DNA of 57,076 nucleotides from Acidobacteriota bacterium (GCA_026394075.1 JAPKYX010000238.1:1-57076), one strand, 5' to 3'. Counted from the first letter of the stretch, positions 1 through 8,628 are shown. Notes: generated from the sequence alone by a model not told the origin. Made by a program: numbers and translations.

Positions 1-138
1 CCGGAACGACACCTTCGGATTGTGCTTGGCCAGCGTCTTGGTGATCGCCGCCGTCAACGTCGTCTTCCCGTGATCGATGTGTCCAATCGTCCCCACATTG
101 CAGTGCGGCTTCGATCGATCAAATTTTTCCTTCGCCAT
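1..138 (-). CDS. tuf: Elongation factor Tu, N-terminal part (runs off the window)
   Basis: The 46 codons present encode the start of EF-Tu, the GTPase that delivers aminoacyl-tRNA to the ribosome. The translation begins [20 protein letters not shown] and continues into the P-loop [14 protein letters not shown] (the family GHVDHGKTT motif), so identification is secure although about 350 residues lie outside the window. The ATG at 136-138 is the standard EF-Tu start. It lies downstream of tRNA-Thr on the same strand, the usual bacterial tRNA-tuf arrangement, and may be co-transcribed with it. Confidence 0.97.
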   Translation of the reverse strand, partial: MAKEKFDRSKPHCNVGTIGHIDHGKTTLTAAITKTLAKHNPKVSFR

Positions 139-178
139 GGACTAAACGAACCTGCCTCTTGTCGGAGCTTAGAAATTC

Positions 179-254
<76 letters not shown>

Positions 255-435
255 CAAGCTTAGGCTGAACTCCCGGCGCGCGCAAAAAGCGAGTGCGCTG
301 GCGTTCGACGCCCAACTAACAGGCTACCACAGCTCGATTCCGGAACCCAAATTCTAGCCGCTGGATGGCGGCAAAAAGCGTCACCCGCAGCCGCCAATTC
401 GGGCGATGATAGCAGTTAAGGAGACACAAAAGTAT

Positions 436-801
436 ATGTGGCTGGCCACTCGTTATGGTTGGTTCTCACTGGCCTGTGCGTACAAGAACGCGCAGAACCC
501 GGCCGATGGTCTCGATCAAGACCGCATGATGATCCGGGCCCGTCGGCGCCAGCACCTATCCGCGCTTCAAGAGCGCTTTGCGCTGGAGGGTAAGATTCAG
601 TCCAGCGTCACCAACGACTACCGCTACCGGCTGATCGTCAGCAAAGCCGCCGCCGCAGCAGTTGCGCAGCAGCTGGTGGAAGAAATGACGTGGTCCAACT
701 TCAAGAACGAAGCGTACCGCTTCCAGGTGGAACACAAGGAACCGGGCGGCTACGTGGATGGGCTCCACCGGGTGTGGGAAGCCATGCGGCGGTCGCTCTA
801 A
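436..801 (+). CDS. Conserved small protein of unknown function
   Basis: This 121-residue protein begins MWLATRYGWFSLACA and contains TWSNFKNEAYRF and YVDGLHRVWEAM. I recognise the pattern of a widespread uncharacterised bacterial family of about 110-130 residues that starts with MW(L/F)xTRYGF and carries a WSNFKNE segment; no function is known to me. The ATG at 436 is preferred over an upstream in-frame ATG at 406 because the family starts at MW and AAGGAG lies at 418-423. It is cytosolic by sequence. It is encoded opposite to and between the minus-strand tRNA-Tyr and tRNA-Thr genes, so those tRNAs probably have separate promoters. Confidence 0.75.
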   Translation: MWLATRYGWFSLACAYKNAQNPADGLDQDRMMIRARRRQHLSALQERFALEGKIQSSVTNDYRYRLIVSKAAAAAVAQQLVEEMTWSNFKNEAYRFQVEHKEPGGYVDGLHRVWEAMRRSL

Positions 802-907
802 CGGGGAGTGCGCCGGCCCGGAATAGTACGCTGGAATCAAGCACCAGAGAGGTGAGACCGCACTGCTGCCAGCAAGGATTGCGTCGGTTGGTTAGCGTGA
901 AAAAGGA

Positions 908-996
908 TGGTGGACAGGGAAGGATTCGAACCTTCGTACGTCGCAAGGACGGGCAGATTTACAGTCTGCTGCCATTAACCACTCGGCCACCTGTCC
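908..996 (-). tRNA. tRNA-Tyr (anticodon GTA)
   Basis: On the minus strand an 89-base class II tRNA runs from GGACAGG at 996 to an encoded CCA at 908-910. The acceptor stem pairs 990-996 with 912-918 and the discriminator is A. The anticodon arm CAGACTGTAAATCTG presents GUA. A long variable arm follows, as expected for tRNA-Tyr, and then a T arm with GGTTCGAATCC. Confidence 0.97.
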
Positions 997-1146
997 AGGT
1001 TTTTTGTACGCAGCTCTCCGGCTCGCACTGGACCAGAGGGATTTCACATCCGGAAGGACCTTGAGAGACGGGGGCGGCGTACTGCCGCTAGATCTCCAGA
1101 TTAACAAAGCGTGAAGCGCACCGCAATTGCGCTAGGCCGCAAAGAC

Positions 1147-1359
1147 TTAAGCCACCTCGAGCATCTCCACCACTTGCGTGGGCTCCGGAATGGCGTCCCC
1201 GTCCTCGCGCATCAATTCCAGGTGGCCCTCAATGGCCTCCTGCATTAACTTCCGGGTCAACTCATGCGTGCGGCCGGCTGCGATACAGCCTGGGAGATCG
1301 GGCACATGGGCACTGTAGCCCGTGCACGCTGGTTCATAGATGACGGCGTATTTTGTCAT
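1147..1359 (-). CDS. hicB: HicB-family antitoxin
   Basis: This 70-residue protein begins MTKYAVIYEPACTGYSAHVP and continues DLPGCIAAGRT, the partial RNase H-like fold of HicB antitoxins (YSAxxPDLPGC signature). It would neutralise the HicA mRNA interferase encoded just upstream. The ATG overlaps the TGA that would end hicA if its reading frame were restored (1356-1359), the normal hicAB coupling. No added DNA-binding domain is visible in this short version. The partner hicA is frameshifted, so whether the module is still active is uncertain. Confidence 0.85.
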   Translation of the reverse strand: MTKYAVIYEPACTGYSAHVPDLPGCIAAGRTHELTRKLMQEAIEGHLELMREDGDAIPEPTQVVEMLEVA

Positions 1360-1540
1360 GCCAAGCCTGCTTGCTTCATTATGACTTCTCCGTACCCGGT
1401 GCCGCTTCTTCGGACGGATGACCGCTGACAGTCACCTTGCCAGGCTTTACGGGATGGACGAAATGCCGATGACTGCCACGTTGCTTCTTCAGCACCCAGC
1501 CGTCGGCATCAATCTTCTTCAACAGATCCCGAACCCTCAT
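1356..1540 (-). pseudogene. hicA: HicA-family toxin with a one-base frameshift near the C terminus
   Basis: The frame from ATG 1540 gives MRVRDLLKKIDADGWVLKKQ then RGSHRHFVHP, the double-stranded RNA-binding-like HicA fold with its catalytic His in GSH(R). It ends early at TAA 1379-1381 after PGTEKS. In the next frame the DNA reads VIMKQAGLA followed by TGA at 1356-1358, which matches the family ending (S)I(L)KQAGL and overlaps the hicB start. The gene therefore looks one base short near 1386. The reading frame could be extended upstream, but M at 1540 fits the family and falls just inside the end of the upstream hydrolase gene. The truncated product (53 residues) lacks only the last strand or helix and might keep some activity; a sequencing error is also possible. 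Confidence 0.75.
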
Positions 1541-1548
1541 CGAGCCCG

Positions 1549-2412
1549 CTACTCCACCTGCCCCCGCGACCACTTCAGCGCCAACTCCAGAGCATCCAGC
1601 GTAATGTCGAGCAGCGGCTCATTGCGACCGGCATGGCCTTGCGGGCCGGCCACAAAGTCGTGATAGCCATTCTCAAAAATGTCCAGCCGCACGCGCTTCT
1701 GCGCCTTGGCCATCTCCTCATGCGTCCGCTGCGCGACGACGATGAGCGAATCGGCCGTCCCTACCAGCAGCAGCAGTGGCGTTGAGACGGTAGCCAAATG
1801 CCGCGCCGTCAGGTCGGCATCGACAGTCTTGCCATCGCGCGACATGCCGAAGTACGCCATCGGAGCGCCCGCGCCCAGCACCGCCCGCCACGGCTTCACG
1901 CGCGACAGCAGGTGCATCGTGACACTGCCGCCCAATGAGACGCCATAGACAGTGATGCGGTCTTTGTTGACGTAGGGCAGTGCCGCAACATGCTCATAGA
2001 CGGCCACGGCATCATCGGCATAGGTGGCCTGCTTTTCATTCAGCGGCGCGCCCAAGTCCGCCCCAACTGGGTGCCGGTAATCCGCCACCACCACCACGAA
2101 GCCCTCCTGCAGAAACCGCTCCCACAAGGGCCCACCGGTGGACCCGCTGGACCACTCCACCAGCTTCTCCATGCCCCGCCCGCCGGGGGCACCGTGGAAG
2201 TAGAGCAGCACCGGAAACGGCCCGTCACCCTTCGGCTTCCGAATCGCCGCGGCGACGTAGAGCCCGTCCTTGGACTTGATCCAAGTCTTCATGACCGGCG
2301 AGTCCGCCTCACTGACGACGCGAATGTACTTCGAGTGCGGCAGCTCTTTGCCGCCGGGATGTTGATGGACTTCGGCCAGGGTCATGAGGGAGAGGATCGT
2401 GCCAACAAGCAT
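1549..2412 (-). CDS. Secreted alpha/beta hydrolase (S9/dienelactone hydrolase-like)
   Basis: About 287 residues with a short hydrophobic N terminus (MLVGTILSLMTLAEV), suggesting export. The alpha/beta-hydrolase signs are the oxyanion region YFHGAPGGRG, the nucleophile elbow GVSLGGS, an acid in GTADSL and a terminal catalytic His in GYHDF. The order Ser-Asp-His and the two-stage substrate-entry layout resemble prolyl oligopeptidase (S9) or acyl-peptidase-like esterases; the substrate cannot be told. The ATG at 2412 is chosen because longer in-frame starts (2436, 2487) run into the divergent gene that begins at 2435. The stop is just upstream of hicA. Confidence 0.75.
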   Translation of the reverse strand: MLVGTILSLMTLAEVHQHPGGKELPHSKYIRVVSEADSPVMKTWIKSKDGLYVAAAIRKPKGDGPFPVLLYFHGAPGGRGMEKLVEWSSGSTGGPLWERFLQEGFVVVVADYRHPVGADLGAPLNEKQATYADDAVAVYEHVAALPYVNKDRITVYGVSLGGSVTMHLLSRVKPWRAVLGAGAPMAYFGMSRDGKTVDADLTARHLATVSTPLLLLVGTADSLIVVAQRTHEEMAKAQKRVRLDIFENGYHDFVAGPQGHAGRNEPLLDITLDALELALKWSRGQVE

Positions 2413-2434
2413 GCGATGAACATACAATATCGGC

Positions 2435-3283
2435 ATGCCTTCTCGCCGTGATTTTCTCGCCGCCTCTGCTGCGGCGCCGCTTGCCACATCTGGTTTGGCT
2501 GCCTCCGCGCTGGCCTCCCCTGCTCCCCTGGCCGGCGCTGCTCCTCAATTGAAGCTGGGTATCGCCAGCTATTCGTTCCGCGAATTCGGCCGCAACCTGG
2601 CCATCAAGATGACCAAGAAGCTAGGAGTCTCCTACATCAACATCAAGGAGTTCCACCTGCCTTACCGGGCCACGCCCGAGGATCGCGAGAAGGGCCGCAA
2701 GCAGTTTGAAGCCGCGGGCCTGACCATCACCGGTGGCGGCACCATCTATCTGCTGAAGGACGATGAAGAAGACCTGAAGTACTACTTTGAGTACGCCAAG
2801 CAGTGCGGCATGCCGATGATGGTGATCGGCTCCACCGACAAGAACCTGGCTCGCATCGAGAAGTACGTCAAGCAGTACGACATCAAGGTGGCACTGCACA
2901 ATCACGGCCCCGAAGATAAGTACTACCCCAAGCCCTCCGATGCCTTGAAGCTGATCAAGAACATGGACCCGCGGGTCGGCGTCTGCATCGACATCGGCCA
3001 CACGACGCGGTCCGGTGGCGACCTGATGGCCGAGATTGAAGGCGCCGGTTCCCGCCTGATCGACATGCACATCAAGGACCTGAAAGACATCCGCGACGGC
3101 AAGACGCAGGTGCCGGTCGGCGACGGCAGCTTCGACATCCCGGCCATCTTCAAACAGCTGATCAAGATGAACTACCAGGGTGCGGTGATGCTGGAATACG
3201 AGATCGAAGGCGATGATCCGTTCCTGGGCATGGCCAAAAGCTTCTCCTACATGCGGGGCGTGCTGGCGGGGATGAAGGGGTAA
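2435..3283 (+). CDS. Tat-exported sugar phosphate isomerase/epimerase-like TIM barrel
   Basis: This 282-residue protein starts with a twin-arginine signal (SRRDFLAASAAAPL followed by an Ala-rich stretch). The mature part has the xylose isomerase-like AP endonuclease 2 TIM-barrel pattern: LGIASYSFRE, NIKEFHLP, VALHNHGPED, VCIDIGHTTRSG, DMHIKDLKD and VMLEYEIEGDD, with His/Asp/Glu residues placed as in metal-binding sugar isomerases. Exported members of this family are frequent in Solibacter-type genomes and are thought to act on oxidised sugars or glycosides. It is divergent from the hydrolase at 2412. The precise substrate is unknown. Confidence 0.85.
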   Translation: MPSRRDFLAASAAAPLATSGLAASALASPAPLAGAAPQLKLGIASYSFREFGRNLAIKMTKKLGVSYINIKEFHLPYRATPEDREKGRKQFEAAGLTITGGGTIYLLKDDEEDLKYYFEYAKQCGMPMMVIGSTDKNLARIEKYVKQYDIKVALHNHGPEDKYYPKPSDALKLIKNMDPRVGVCIDIGHTTRSGGDLMAEIEGAGSRLIDMHIKDLKDIRDGKTQVPVGDGSFDIPAIFKQLIKMNYQGAVMLEYEIEGDDPFLGMAKSFSYMRGVLAGMKG

Positions 3284-3292
3284 GGTCGCGCT

Positions 3293-3829
3293 ATGGTCCC
3301 CGCCGCAACGCTGCTCAGCTTCGAGGAGTTCCTAGCGCTGCCCGAAGTGCCCGGGGTGAAGCGGGAGCGTTGGGAAGGGGAGTTGGTGGAGAGGGGGCAG
3401 GTCCCGTTTTCGCACGAGGTCGTCAAGTCCAACATCATAGAAATACTGGCCGCCATCGCGCGGCCAGCTGGCTTGCGCATGTGCTCAGAGACGATGTACC
3501 GGATGGTGGGCGAATCGGACTTGATTCCCGATGTCTCACTGCTGTCCCGGTCGGCCCAAGTGGAAGCCAGCGGGTACCCGGATTTCCCGGTTTTGGCTGT
3601 CGAAGTCGTCTCCTCGGAAACCGCCGCCCAACTGGAACGCAAGGTGGGGCTTTATCTCAACGGCGGATCGGTGGCCGTGTTGGTGGTCTATCCGTCGACA
3701 CGCTCCATCCGGCTCTGCCGGCGGGATGGAAGCGCGCAGCGGCTTGATGCAGGGCAGGCGCTGACGTTGCCGGAGTTGTTTCCGAGCTGGAGCTGCCCGG
3801 TGGAGTCGATCTTCGAAGGGCTGAGCTGA
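3293..3829 (+). CDS. Uma2-family (DUF820) putative nuclease
   Basis: A 178-residue protein with the Uma2/DUF820 restriction-endonuclease-like fold. After the N-terminal LSFEEFLALPE it shows ERWEGELVERG, LIPDVSLLSR and LAVEVVSSETAAQLERKV, the D...ExV...K layout of this family, then a C-terminal region with YPSTRSIRLCRRDG and LTLPELFP. Uma2 proteins are abundant in cyanobacteria, Chloroflexi and Acidobacteria; their biological job is not established. It follows the isomerase gene by nine bases and converges on a second Uma2 gene. Confidence 0.85.
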   Translation: MVPAATLLSFEEFLALPEVPGVKRERWEGELVERGQVPFSHEVVKSNIIEILAAIARPAGLRMCSETMYRMVGESDLIPDVSLLSRSAQVEASGYPDFPVLAVEVVSSETAAQLERKVGLYLNGGSVAVLVVYPSTRSIRLCRRDGSAQRLDAGQALTLPELFPSWSCPVESIFEGLS

Positions 3830-3832
3830 CCT

Positions 3833-4474
3833 TCAGGCCAGCGGCTCCCAGATTGTCCGCAGGTCCAAGCAAAACCCTGCCAGCGGTCCCTCGCCCGAGA
3901 TAGTATCGACTCCCTCGAGCAACATGGCGTCCCCATCCGGGCGGTAGACTTCCACGGTGCGGGCTTCGGGGTCGATCAACCAACCGAGCAGGGCTCCATT
4001 GTCGATGTACTCGCGCATCTTGGCCCTCAGCACGGGCAGGCGGTCAGACGGCGAGCGGAGTTCGACGACGAAGGCGGGGCAGAGGTGCCAGTAACCTTCG
4101 CGGCTGCTCTCGGACAATTGGCGGATCGCCTCTTTACTCGTCCATGACGCGTCGGGAGAACGTCGCGCCCCGTTTGGCAGCAGGTAACCGGTGGAGGAAT
4201 CGCTGGCCACTCCCCGGCCATCCTGGCGCGCCCAGATCCCCAGTTGCATACAGAGGTCCAGGTTCCGTGCGCCGGTCTTCGAAAAATTGGGGGCCATGAC
4301 GATGATCTCGCCGGTGGCAGTGGTTTCGAATGACAGGTCCGGGTGGTCCGCGCAAAAGTCGGCGAACTGCTGGTCAGTCATCGGAGGCGCGGTGAGCGTA
4401 GCGGGAAGGAATGCTTCGTCGATCAGGAACGCCACGCTCGTATGGTAGCGGAAAGTGGCCGAGAACCGAGCCAC
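3833..4474 (-). CDS. Uma2-family (DUF820) putative nuclease
   Basis: A second, clearly distinct Uma2 protein, up to 213 residues. It shows MTDQQFADFCADHPDLSF, IIVMAP, a long central strand region with SPDASWTSKE, FVVELRSPSDRLPVLRAKM and YIDNGALLGWLIDPE, the classical Uma2 D...ExR...K...GxxLGWLIDP order. The reading frame opens at a GTG (4474) lying next to the pnp terminator; a GTG at 4435 or the ATG at 4381 are better-spaced alternatives, so the start is unsure. It converges on the Uma2 gene at 3293-3829 with three bases between stop codons. Confidence 0.85.
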   Translation of the reverse strand: MARFSATFRYHTSVAFLIDEAFLPATLTAPPMTDQQFADFCADHPDLSFETTATGEIIVMAPNFSKTGARNLDLCMQLGIWARQDGRGVASDSSTGYLLPNGARRSPDASWTSKEAIRQLSESSREGYWHLCPAFVVELRSPSDRLPVLRAKMREYIDNGALLGWLIDPEARTVEVYRPDGDAMLLEGVDTISGEGPLAGFCLDLRTIWEPLA

Positions 4475-4513
4475 CTAAAAAGCAAATCGCCGGCTGTTGG
4501 TCAGCCGGCGATT
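4472..4513 (-). terminator. Rho-independent terminator of pnp
   Basis: A perfect 11-bp inverted repeat pairs 4503-4513 with 4485-4495 around a 7-base loop. Read on the minus strand it is followed by TTTGCTTTTTAG. It lies 35 bases after the pnp stop and before the Uma2 reading frame, so it should separate the two transcripts. Confidence 0.85.
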
Positions 4514-4547
4514 GCCATTTTAGAAGTTCGTGAAGAAGGAGGGGGGC

Positions 4548-6665
4548 TTATTCCCCGCCCTTTTCCGCCTTCATCTTCTCGCGCTGTTCCTTCAAGATCG
4601 CCTTGCGGCTCAGCTTGATTTTGTTACCTTCGAGAGCCAGCACCTTCACCATGATCTGGTCGCCTTCGTTCAGCTCGTCACGGACTTGCTTCACGCGGGA
4701 TTCCGAGATTTCGGAGATGTGCAGCAGGCCATCGGTGCCCGGGAAGATTTCGACGAACGCGCCGAACTCGGCGATCCGTACAACCTTGCCCAGATACGTC
4801 TTGCCCACTTCGGCCACGGCACAGATGTCGGTGATCATCTGGATCGCCTTCTGCGCCGAAATGCCGTCGGAGGCGTAGACCTTCACGCTGCCGTCATCGT
4901 CGACGTCAATCTTGACGCCGGTCGAATCGGTGATGCTGCGGATCATCTTGCCGCCGGGGCCGATCAGTTCGCGGATCTTGTCCACCGGGATCGACATGGA
5001 GTAGATGCGCGGAGCGTACTTGGAGAGTTCCGCACGCGGCGTCGACAACGTCTCTTCCATCTTGCCCAGGATGAACAAACGGCCCGCCAGGGCCTGCTTC
5101 AGAGCTTCCCGCATGATGTCGATGGTGACGTTGGTCACCTTGATGTCCATCTGCAGGCCGGTGATGCCCTTGCGGGTACCGGAGACCTTGAAGTCCATGT
5201 CGCCGTAGTGATCTTCGGCGCCGGCGATGTCCGTGAGAACACCGTAATCCTTGCCTTCAATCACCAAGCCCATCGCGACACCCGCCACCGGAGCCTTCAC
5301 CGGCACACCGGCGTCCATCAACGCGATGGAGCCACCGCAAACCGAGGCCATGGAGCTGGAACCGTTCGATTCCAGAATGTCGGAGACGATGCGGATGGTG
5401 TAGGGGAAGTCGGCTTCCGAAGGCAGCATGGCAGCGAGCGAACGCTCCGCCAGTGCACCGTGGCCGATTTCGCGGCGGCCCGGCGAACCGCTGCGGCCAC
5501 ACTCGCCCACCGAGAACGGCGGGAAGTTGTAGTGCAGCATGAAGCGCTTGGAGGTGACTTCGCGGTCGAGCAGTTCAATGCGCTGTTCGTCGTCCTTGGT
5601 ACCCAGGGTGACGGTGACCAAAGCCTGCGTTTCGCCGCGCGTAAACAGGCTGGAGCCGTGCGTACGGGGCAGAACCGAGGATTCAATCGTGATCTGGCGG
5701 ATCTCGTCGAACTTGCGGCCATCGGGACGGCGGCGGCTCTTCAGGATCTCGTCACGGAAGATGCGTTCCTTCAGGCGGTCAAACAGATCGCCCGCTTCGG
5801 CCTTCTGCGCACCATCCGCACCACCGAACTTCTCTTCGGCGGCGGCGTGCAAAGCGTCGATCTTGGCATAGCTGTCGATCTTCGAATACTTCTTGGTGTC
5901 CATCGCGTCGGTGAGTTCAACGCGGATGGCTTTGTCGATCTCGCCCAGCAGGGCTTCGTTGACCGTGGGCGGCGCGTAGGCACGCTTGGTCTTGCCGGCC
6001 AACTTTTGCAGCTCTTCAATACCGGCGATCAGCTTGCGGGCACAGTCGTGGCCAAACTCGATGGCACCGAGCACTTCTTCTTCAGTCGCTTCATGCGCGC
6101 CGGCTTCCACCATGACGATGCCGTCCTTGGTGCCGGAGACGATGATGTTCAGCTTGCCGGCCTTGATCTCGGCCCAGGTGGGATTAACGATGTACTTGCC
6201 ATCGATCATGCCGACGCGGACGGAGGACAGGATGTAGTGGAACGGAATGTCAGAAATTGCCAGGGCAGCGGCAGCGCCGGTCATGGCCAGCGTGTCGGGA
6301 TCGGTTTCCGAATCGGCCGAAATGACAAGCGCAATGATCTGCGTCTCGCACATGTAGCCTTCCGGGAACAGCGGGCGGATGGGGCGATCAATCATCCGGC
6401 AGGTGAGGATTTCCTTCTCCTGCGGACGGCCTTCGCGCTTGATGAAGCCACCCGGATAGCGTCCGGCAGCGTAGGTGTACTCGCGGTAATCCACCGTGAG
6501 CGGGAAAAAGGATTGGCCGGGCTTGGGCTTGGGGTTTCCGCAAGCCGATACCAGGACTACGGAATCGCCGCAGCGAACGACCACCGAACCGTTGGCCTGC
6601 TTGGCCATTTTGCCGGTTTCGATGGAGATCTTCTTACCATGAAGATCGATTTCAACAGTGTGCAT
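4548..6665 (-). CDS. pnp: Polynucleotide phosphorylase
   Basis: A 705-residue PNPase, the 3'-5' phosphorolytic exoribonuclease of mRNA turnover and the degradosome. The start MHTVEIDLHGKKISIETGKM and repeated RNase PH cores are typical: QASGSVVV-like QANGSVVVRCGD, ICRMIDRPIRPLFPEG-like CRMIDRPIRPLFPEG, and in the second core RRPDGRKFDEIR, THGSSLFTRGETQAL and YNFPPFSVGECGRSG. The C terminus has a KH domain (IRELIGPGGKMIRSITDSTG) and an S1 domain (VGKTYLGKVVRIAEFGAFVE, GLLHISEIS). Length matches the family. It follows rpsO, the standard rpsO-pnp operon. Confidence 0.98.
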   Translation of the reverse strand: MHTVEIDLHGKKISIETGKMAKQANGSVVVRCGDSVVLVSACGNPKPKPGQSFFPLTVDYREYTYAAGRYPGGFIKREGRPQEKEILTCRMIDRPIRPLFPEGYMCETQIIALVISADSETDPDTLAMTGAAAALAISDIPFHYILSSVRVGMIDGKYIVNPTWAEIKAGKLNIIVSGTKDGIVMVEAGAHEATEEEVLGAIEFGHDCARKLIAGIEELQKLAGKTKRAYAPPTVNEALLGEIDKAIRVELTDAMDTKKYSKIDSYAKIDALHAAAEEKFGGADGAQKAEAGDLFDRLKERIFRDEILKSRRRPDGRKFDEIRQITIESSVLPRTHGSSLFTRGETQALVTVTLGTKDDEQRIELLDREVTSKRFMLHYNFPPFSVGECGRSGSPGRREIGHGALAERSLAAMLPSEADFPYTIRIVSDILESNGSSSMASVCGGSIALMDAGVPVKAPVAGVAMGLVIEGKDYGVLTDIAGAEDHYGDMDFKVSGTRKGITGLQMDIKVTNVTIDIMREALKQALAGRLFILGKMEETLSTPRAELSKYAPRIYSMSIPVDKIRELIGPGGKMIRSITDSTGVKIDVDDDGSVKVYASDGISAQKAIQMITDICAVAEVGKTYLGKVVRIAEFGAFVEIFPGTDGLLHISEISESRVKQVRDELNEGDQIMVKVLALEGNKIKLSRKAILKEQREKMKAEKGGE

Positions 6666-6722
6666 TTAACTCTCCTTACCGCGAAGCCGATCATCAGCCC
6701 GCAGGTGCGCGATTGAGCGAAT

Positions 6723-6759
6723 GCCTCCGCTTACAGGCTACCGAGCCCGGTGCGGAGGC
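6723..6759. repeat. Inverted repeat in the rpsO-pnp intergenic region
   Basis: Perfect 8-base arms GCCTCCGC (6723-6730) and GCGGAGGC (6752-6759) flank a 21-base loop. On the transcript it would form a hairpin between the rpsO stop and the pnp start. In other bacteria a hairpin here is the RNase III site through which PNPase controls its own mRNA. No T-tract follows, so it is not a standard terminator. The regulatory role is inferred from position only. Confidence 0.5.
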
Positions 6760-6822
6760 GAAAGCCCGACCAAGGAGAAACCAGGGAACGTGGGGTGGCG
6801 GTGGAACCGCCGCGGATCACGC

Positions 6823-7092
6823 CTAGCGGCGGAGATCCAGGCTTACAATCAAAGCCTTGTAGCGTTCCGGACTGCTGCCCTTCAAGTACTTCAACAGACG
6901 GCGGCGCTGGGCCACCATCAAAAGCAGTCCGCGACGGGAACTATGATCCTTCTTATGGGTCCTGAAGTGCTCCGTGAGTTGCTTGATCCGCACACTCAAA
7001 AGCGCCACCTGCACCTCTGGCGAGCCCGTGTCGTTCTTCACACGTGCATGCTGCTTTACGATTTGCTTCTTAACGTCAGTCGCCAGTGCCAT
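6823..7092 (-). CDS. rpsO: Small ribosomal subunit protein S15 (uS15)
   Basis: An 89-residue S15 with all family landmarks: [23 protein letters not shown]-type segment (positions about 21-43), then [19 protein letters not shown] and [13 protein letters not shown]. It binds the central domain of 16S rRNA in the 30S subunit. It lies upstream of pnp on the same strand, 157 bases apart. The ATG at 7092 gives [16 protein letters not shown], the expected N terminus. Confidence 0.98.
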   Translation of the reverse strand: MALATDVKKQIVKQHARVKNDTGSPEVQVALLSVRIKQLTEHFRTHKKDHSSRRGLLLMVAQRRRLLKYLKGSSPERYKALIVSLDLRR

Positions 7093-7230
7093 TCGAGAAT
7101 GGATACTCCTCGTCTTTCCTCAATCTAACTTTTTTCGTCCCTGTCAGGTTAGCACAATTGCAACGGAGTGCGCTACCGCTTGTTGCTGAATGCGTTTCTG
7201 AGCCACGCGTCGGCGCACCCAGCGCGGTCA

Positions 7231-7647
7231 TCACACTGGTGGCGCTTGGGGAAGTGGACGCGTGGCGAAAGTGAATTCCGCAACTGGTTCGCCGCCGATC
7301 AAGTGCTGCTGGATGATCTGCTCCAGCACCTCGGGGCTGGCCGAGTGGTACCAGGTGCCTTCGGGGTAGACCACCGCAATCGGACCACTCTCGCAGACGC
7401 GCAGGCAGTTGGCTTTGGACCGGAAGACGCAAGCCGGCCCGCCATCGCCCAGCAGTTTCAGCTCCTTCAGCCGCGACTTCAGATACTCCCAGGAGCGCAC
7501 GCCTTCCTCGCGCGCGCAGCACTTGGCCTCAGTCTGTTCGGCGCACAAAAAGATGTGACGCTCAATTTGGCCGATCTTGAGTGCTCCGGCTAACTTCGTG
7601 AGGCGCACAAGATCAACGGGAGGCTTAGATTCAGGCTGGTCGCTCAT
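7231..7647 (-). CDS. Thioredoxin-like [2Fe-2S] ferredoxin domain protein
   Basis: About 138 residues (start at the second of two adjacent Met codons; 7650 and 7665 are alternatives). From [17 protein letters not shown] through [19 protein letters not shown] and VVYPEGTWY it follows the thioredoxin-fold [2Fe-2S] ferredoxin family, where the first Cys and the CxxxC pair plus ESGP hold the cluster. It probably transfers electrons in the cytoplasm; its partner is not evident. No redox enzyme lies next to it. Its direction and position upstream of rpsO suggest it is a separate transcript. Confidence 0.85.
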   Translation of the reverse strand: MSDQPESKPPVDLVRLTKLAGALKIGQIERHIFLCAEQTEAKCCAREEGVRSWEYLKSRLKELKLLGDGGPACVFRSKANCLRVCESGPIAVVYPEGTWYHSASPEVLEQIIQQHLIGGEPVAEFTFATRPLPQAPPV

Positions 7648-7683
7648 CATTCCAATATGGCGCAAAGGCTAGCCGCGCGGGCG

Positions 7684-8628
7684 TCAGGCCGGGATGGCCA
7701 GCAGTTGGCGCACGGCGGGAGTCTCCAGATCGCTTAGGGCAATCTGCTGCACCGGCACGTTGATGAGGCGCTCCGGTGTCTCGCCGCGCAACTTGCGTAC
7801 CAGTGATCGCACTGCTTCATAGCCCAGTTTGGCCGCGTCCTGCACCATCATCCGGTCGATGGTGCCATCGCGAAGAGCAGCCACGTGGGATTCGCTGGAA
7901 TCAAAGGTGACCAGGCGGACCTTGCCCGACAGTCCACGGGACTTGATGGCCTGAATGGCACCCAGTGAGGATGCTTCGCTTGAAGCAAACATGCCGCTCA
8001 AGCGGGGGTGGGCGGTGAGGATGTTTTCGGCAGCGGCGCGAGCGCGGGCAGCGTCCGCCATGCTGTACTGCTGCGCCACCAGACACACTGCGGAATGATC
8101 GGCGGCCAGGGTTTCCGTGAACCCTTGCTCGCGCAGGCCGGTGGACGTGCCGCCGGGCTTCTGCATGATCATGGCGACATCGCCTGGCCCCGCCAACAGG
8201 CCCGCCAGCAGATGGGCTGCGGCCTGCCCGGCACCGCGATTGTCGGTGGCGATGAAGCTCACATAATCCTGGACGTTGACGCCGGAATCAAAGATGGTGA
8301 CCGGGATGCCGGTCTTGATGGCGCGCTCCACTGGAGCGGCCAGCGCTCGCTCATCGGTCGCCGAGATGGCGATGGCATCGACGCGCTGGGCCAGCATCGA
8401 ATCGAGGATCTGGATCTGGCGGCTATGGTCGGTCTCGTCGTGCGGGCCATTCCACAGTACTTCGACGCCGAACTCCCGGGCCGCGCGGTCTACGCCTTGG
8501 CGGACGGTGAGGAAGAACAGATGCGAAGTAGCCTTGGGGATCACCCCGATGCGGATGCGCTGCTGCCGGTTGCAGGCCGTCAGGAGAGAGGCCGCGCCAG
8601 TGGTGATCAATCGCCGCCGTGAAAGCAT
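7684..8628 (-). CDS. Sugar-binding lipoprotein of the periplasmic-binding-protein (LacI-like) fold
   Basis: A 314-residue protein with an arginine-rich start and lipobox LLTAC (Cys19), so probably an exported lipoprotein. The remainder is a type I periplasmic-binding (Peripla_BP_4, ribose/D-allose-like) domain: RIGVIPKATSHLFFLTVRQG, ILDSMLAQRVDAIAISATDE, GIPVTIFDSGVN, FIATDNRGAGQAAAHLL, GMFASSEASSLGAIQAI and LVTFDSSESHVAALRDGTID. Such proteins normally feed a sugar ABC transporter, but no ATPase or permease gene is nearby. It lies 42 bases downstream of a hybrid histidine kinase on the same strand, so a sensing role is possible. Confidence 0.88.
   Translation of the reverse strand: MLSRRRLITTGAASLLTACNRQQRIRIGVIPKATSHLFFLTVRQGVDRAAREFGVEVLWNGPHDETDHSRQIQILDSMLAQRVDAIAISATDERALAAPVERAIKTGIPVTIFDSGVNVQDYVSFIATDNRGAGQAAAHLLAGLLAGPGDVAMIMQKPGGTSTGLREQGFTETLAADHSAVCLVAQQYSMADAARARAAAENILTAHPRLSGMFASSEASSLGAIQAIKSRGLSGKVRLVTFDSSESHVAALRDGTIDRMMVQDAAKLGYEAVRSLVRKLRGETPERLINVPVQQIALSDLETPAVRQLLAIPA

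Noticed and set aside
255-300. TTGCGC-N17-TAAGCT before tRNA-Thr
   Set aside because: The -10 would lie two bases from the mature tRNA, so transcription would start inside the gene.
4530-6716. Long open frame of 728 codons opposite pnp
   Set aside because: It is the antisense shadow of a GC-rich gene; the translation is His/Asp/Leu-rich with no family features, while pnp on the other strand is unambiguous.
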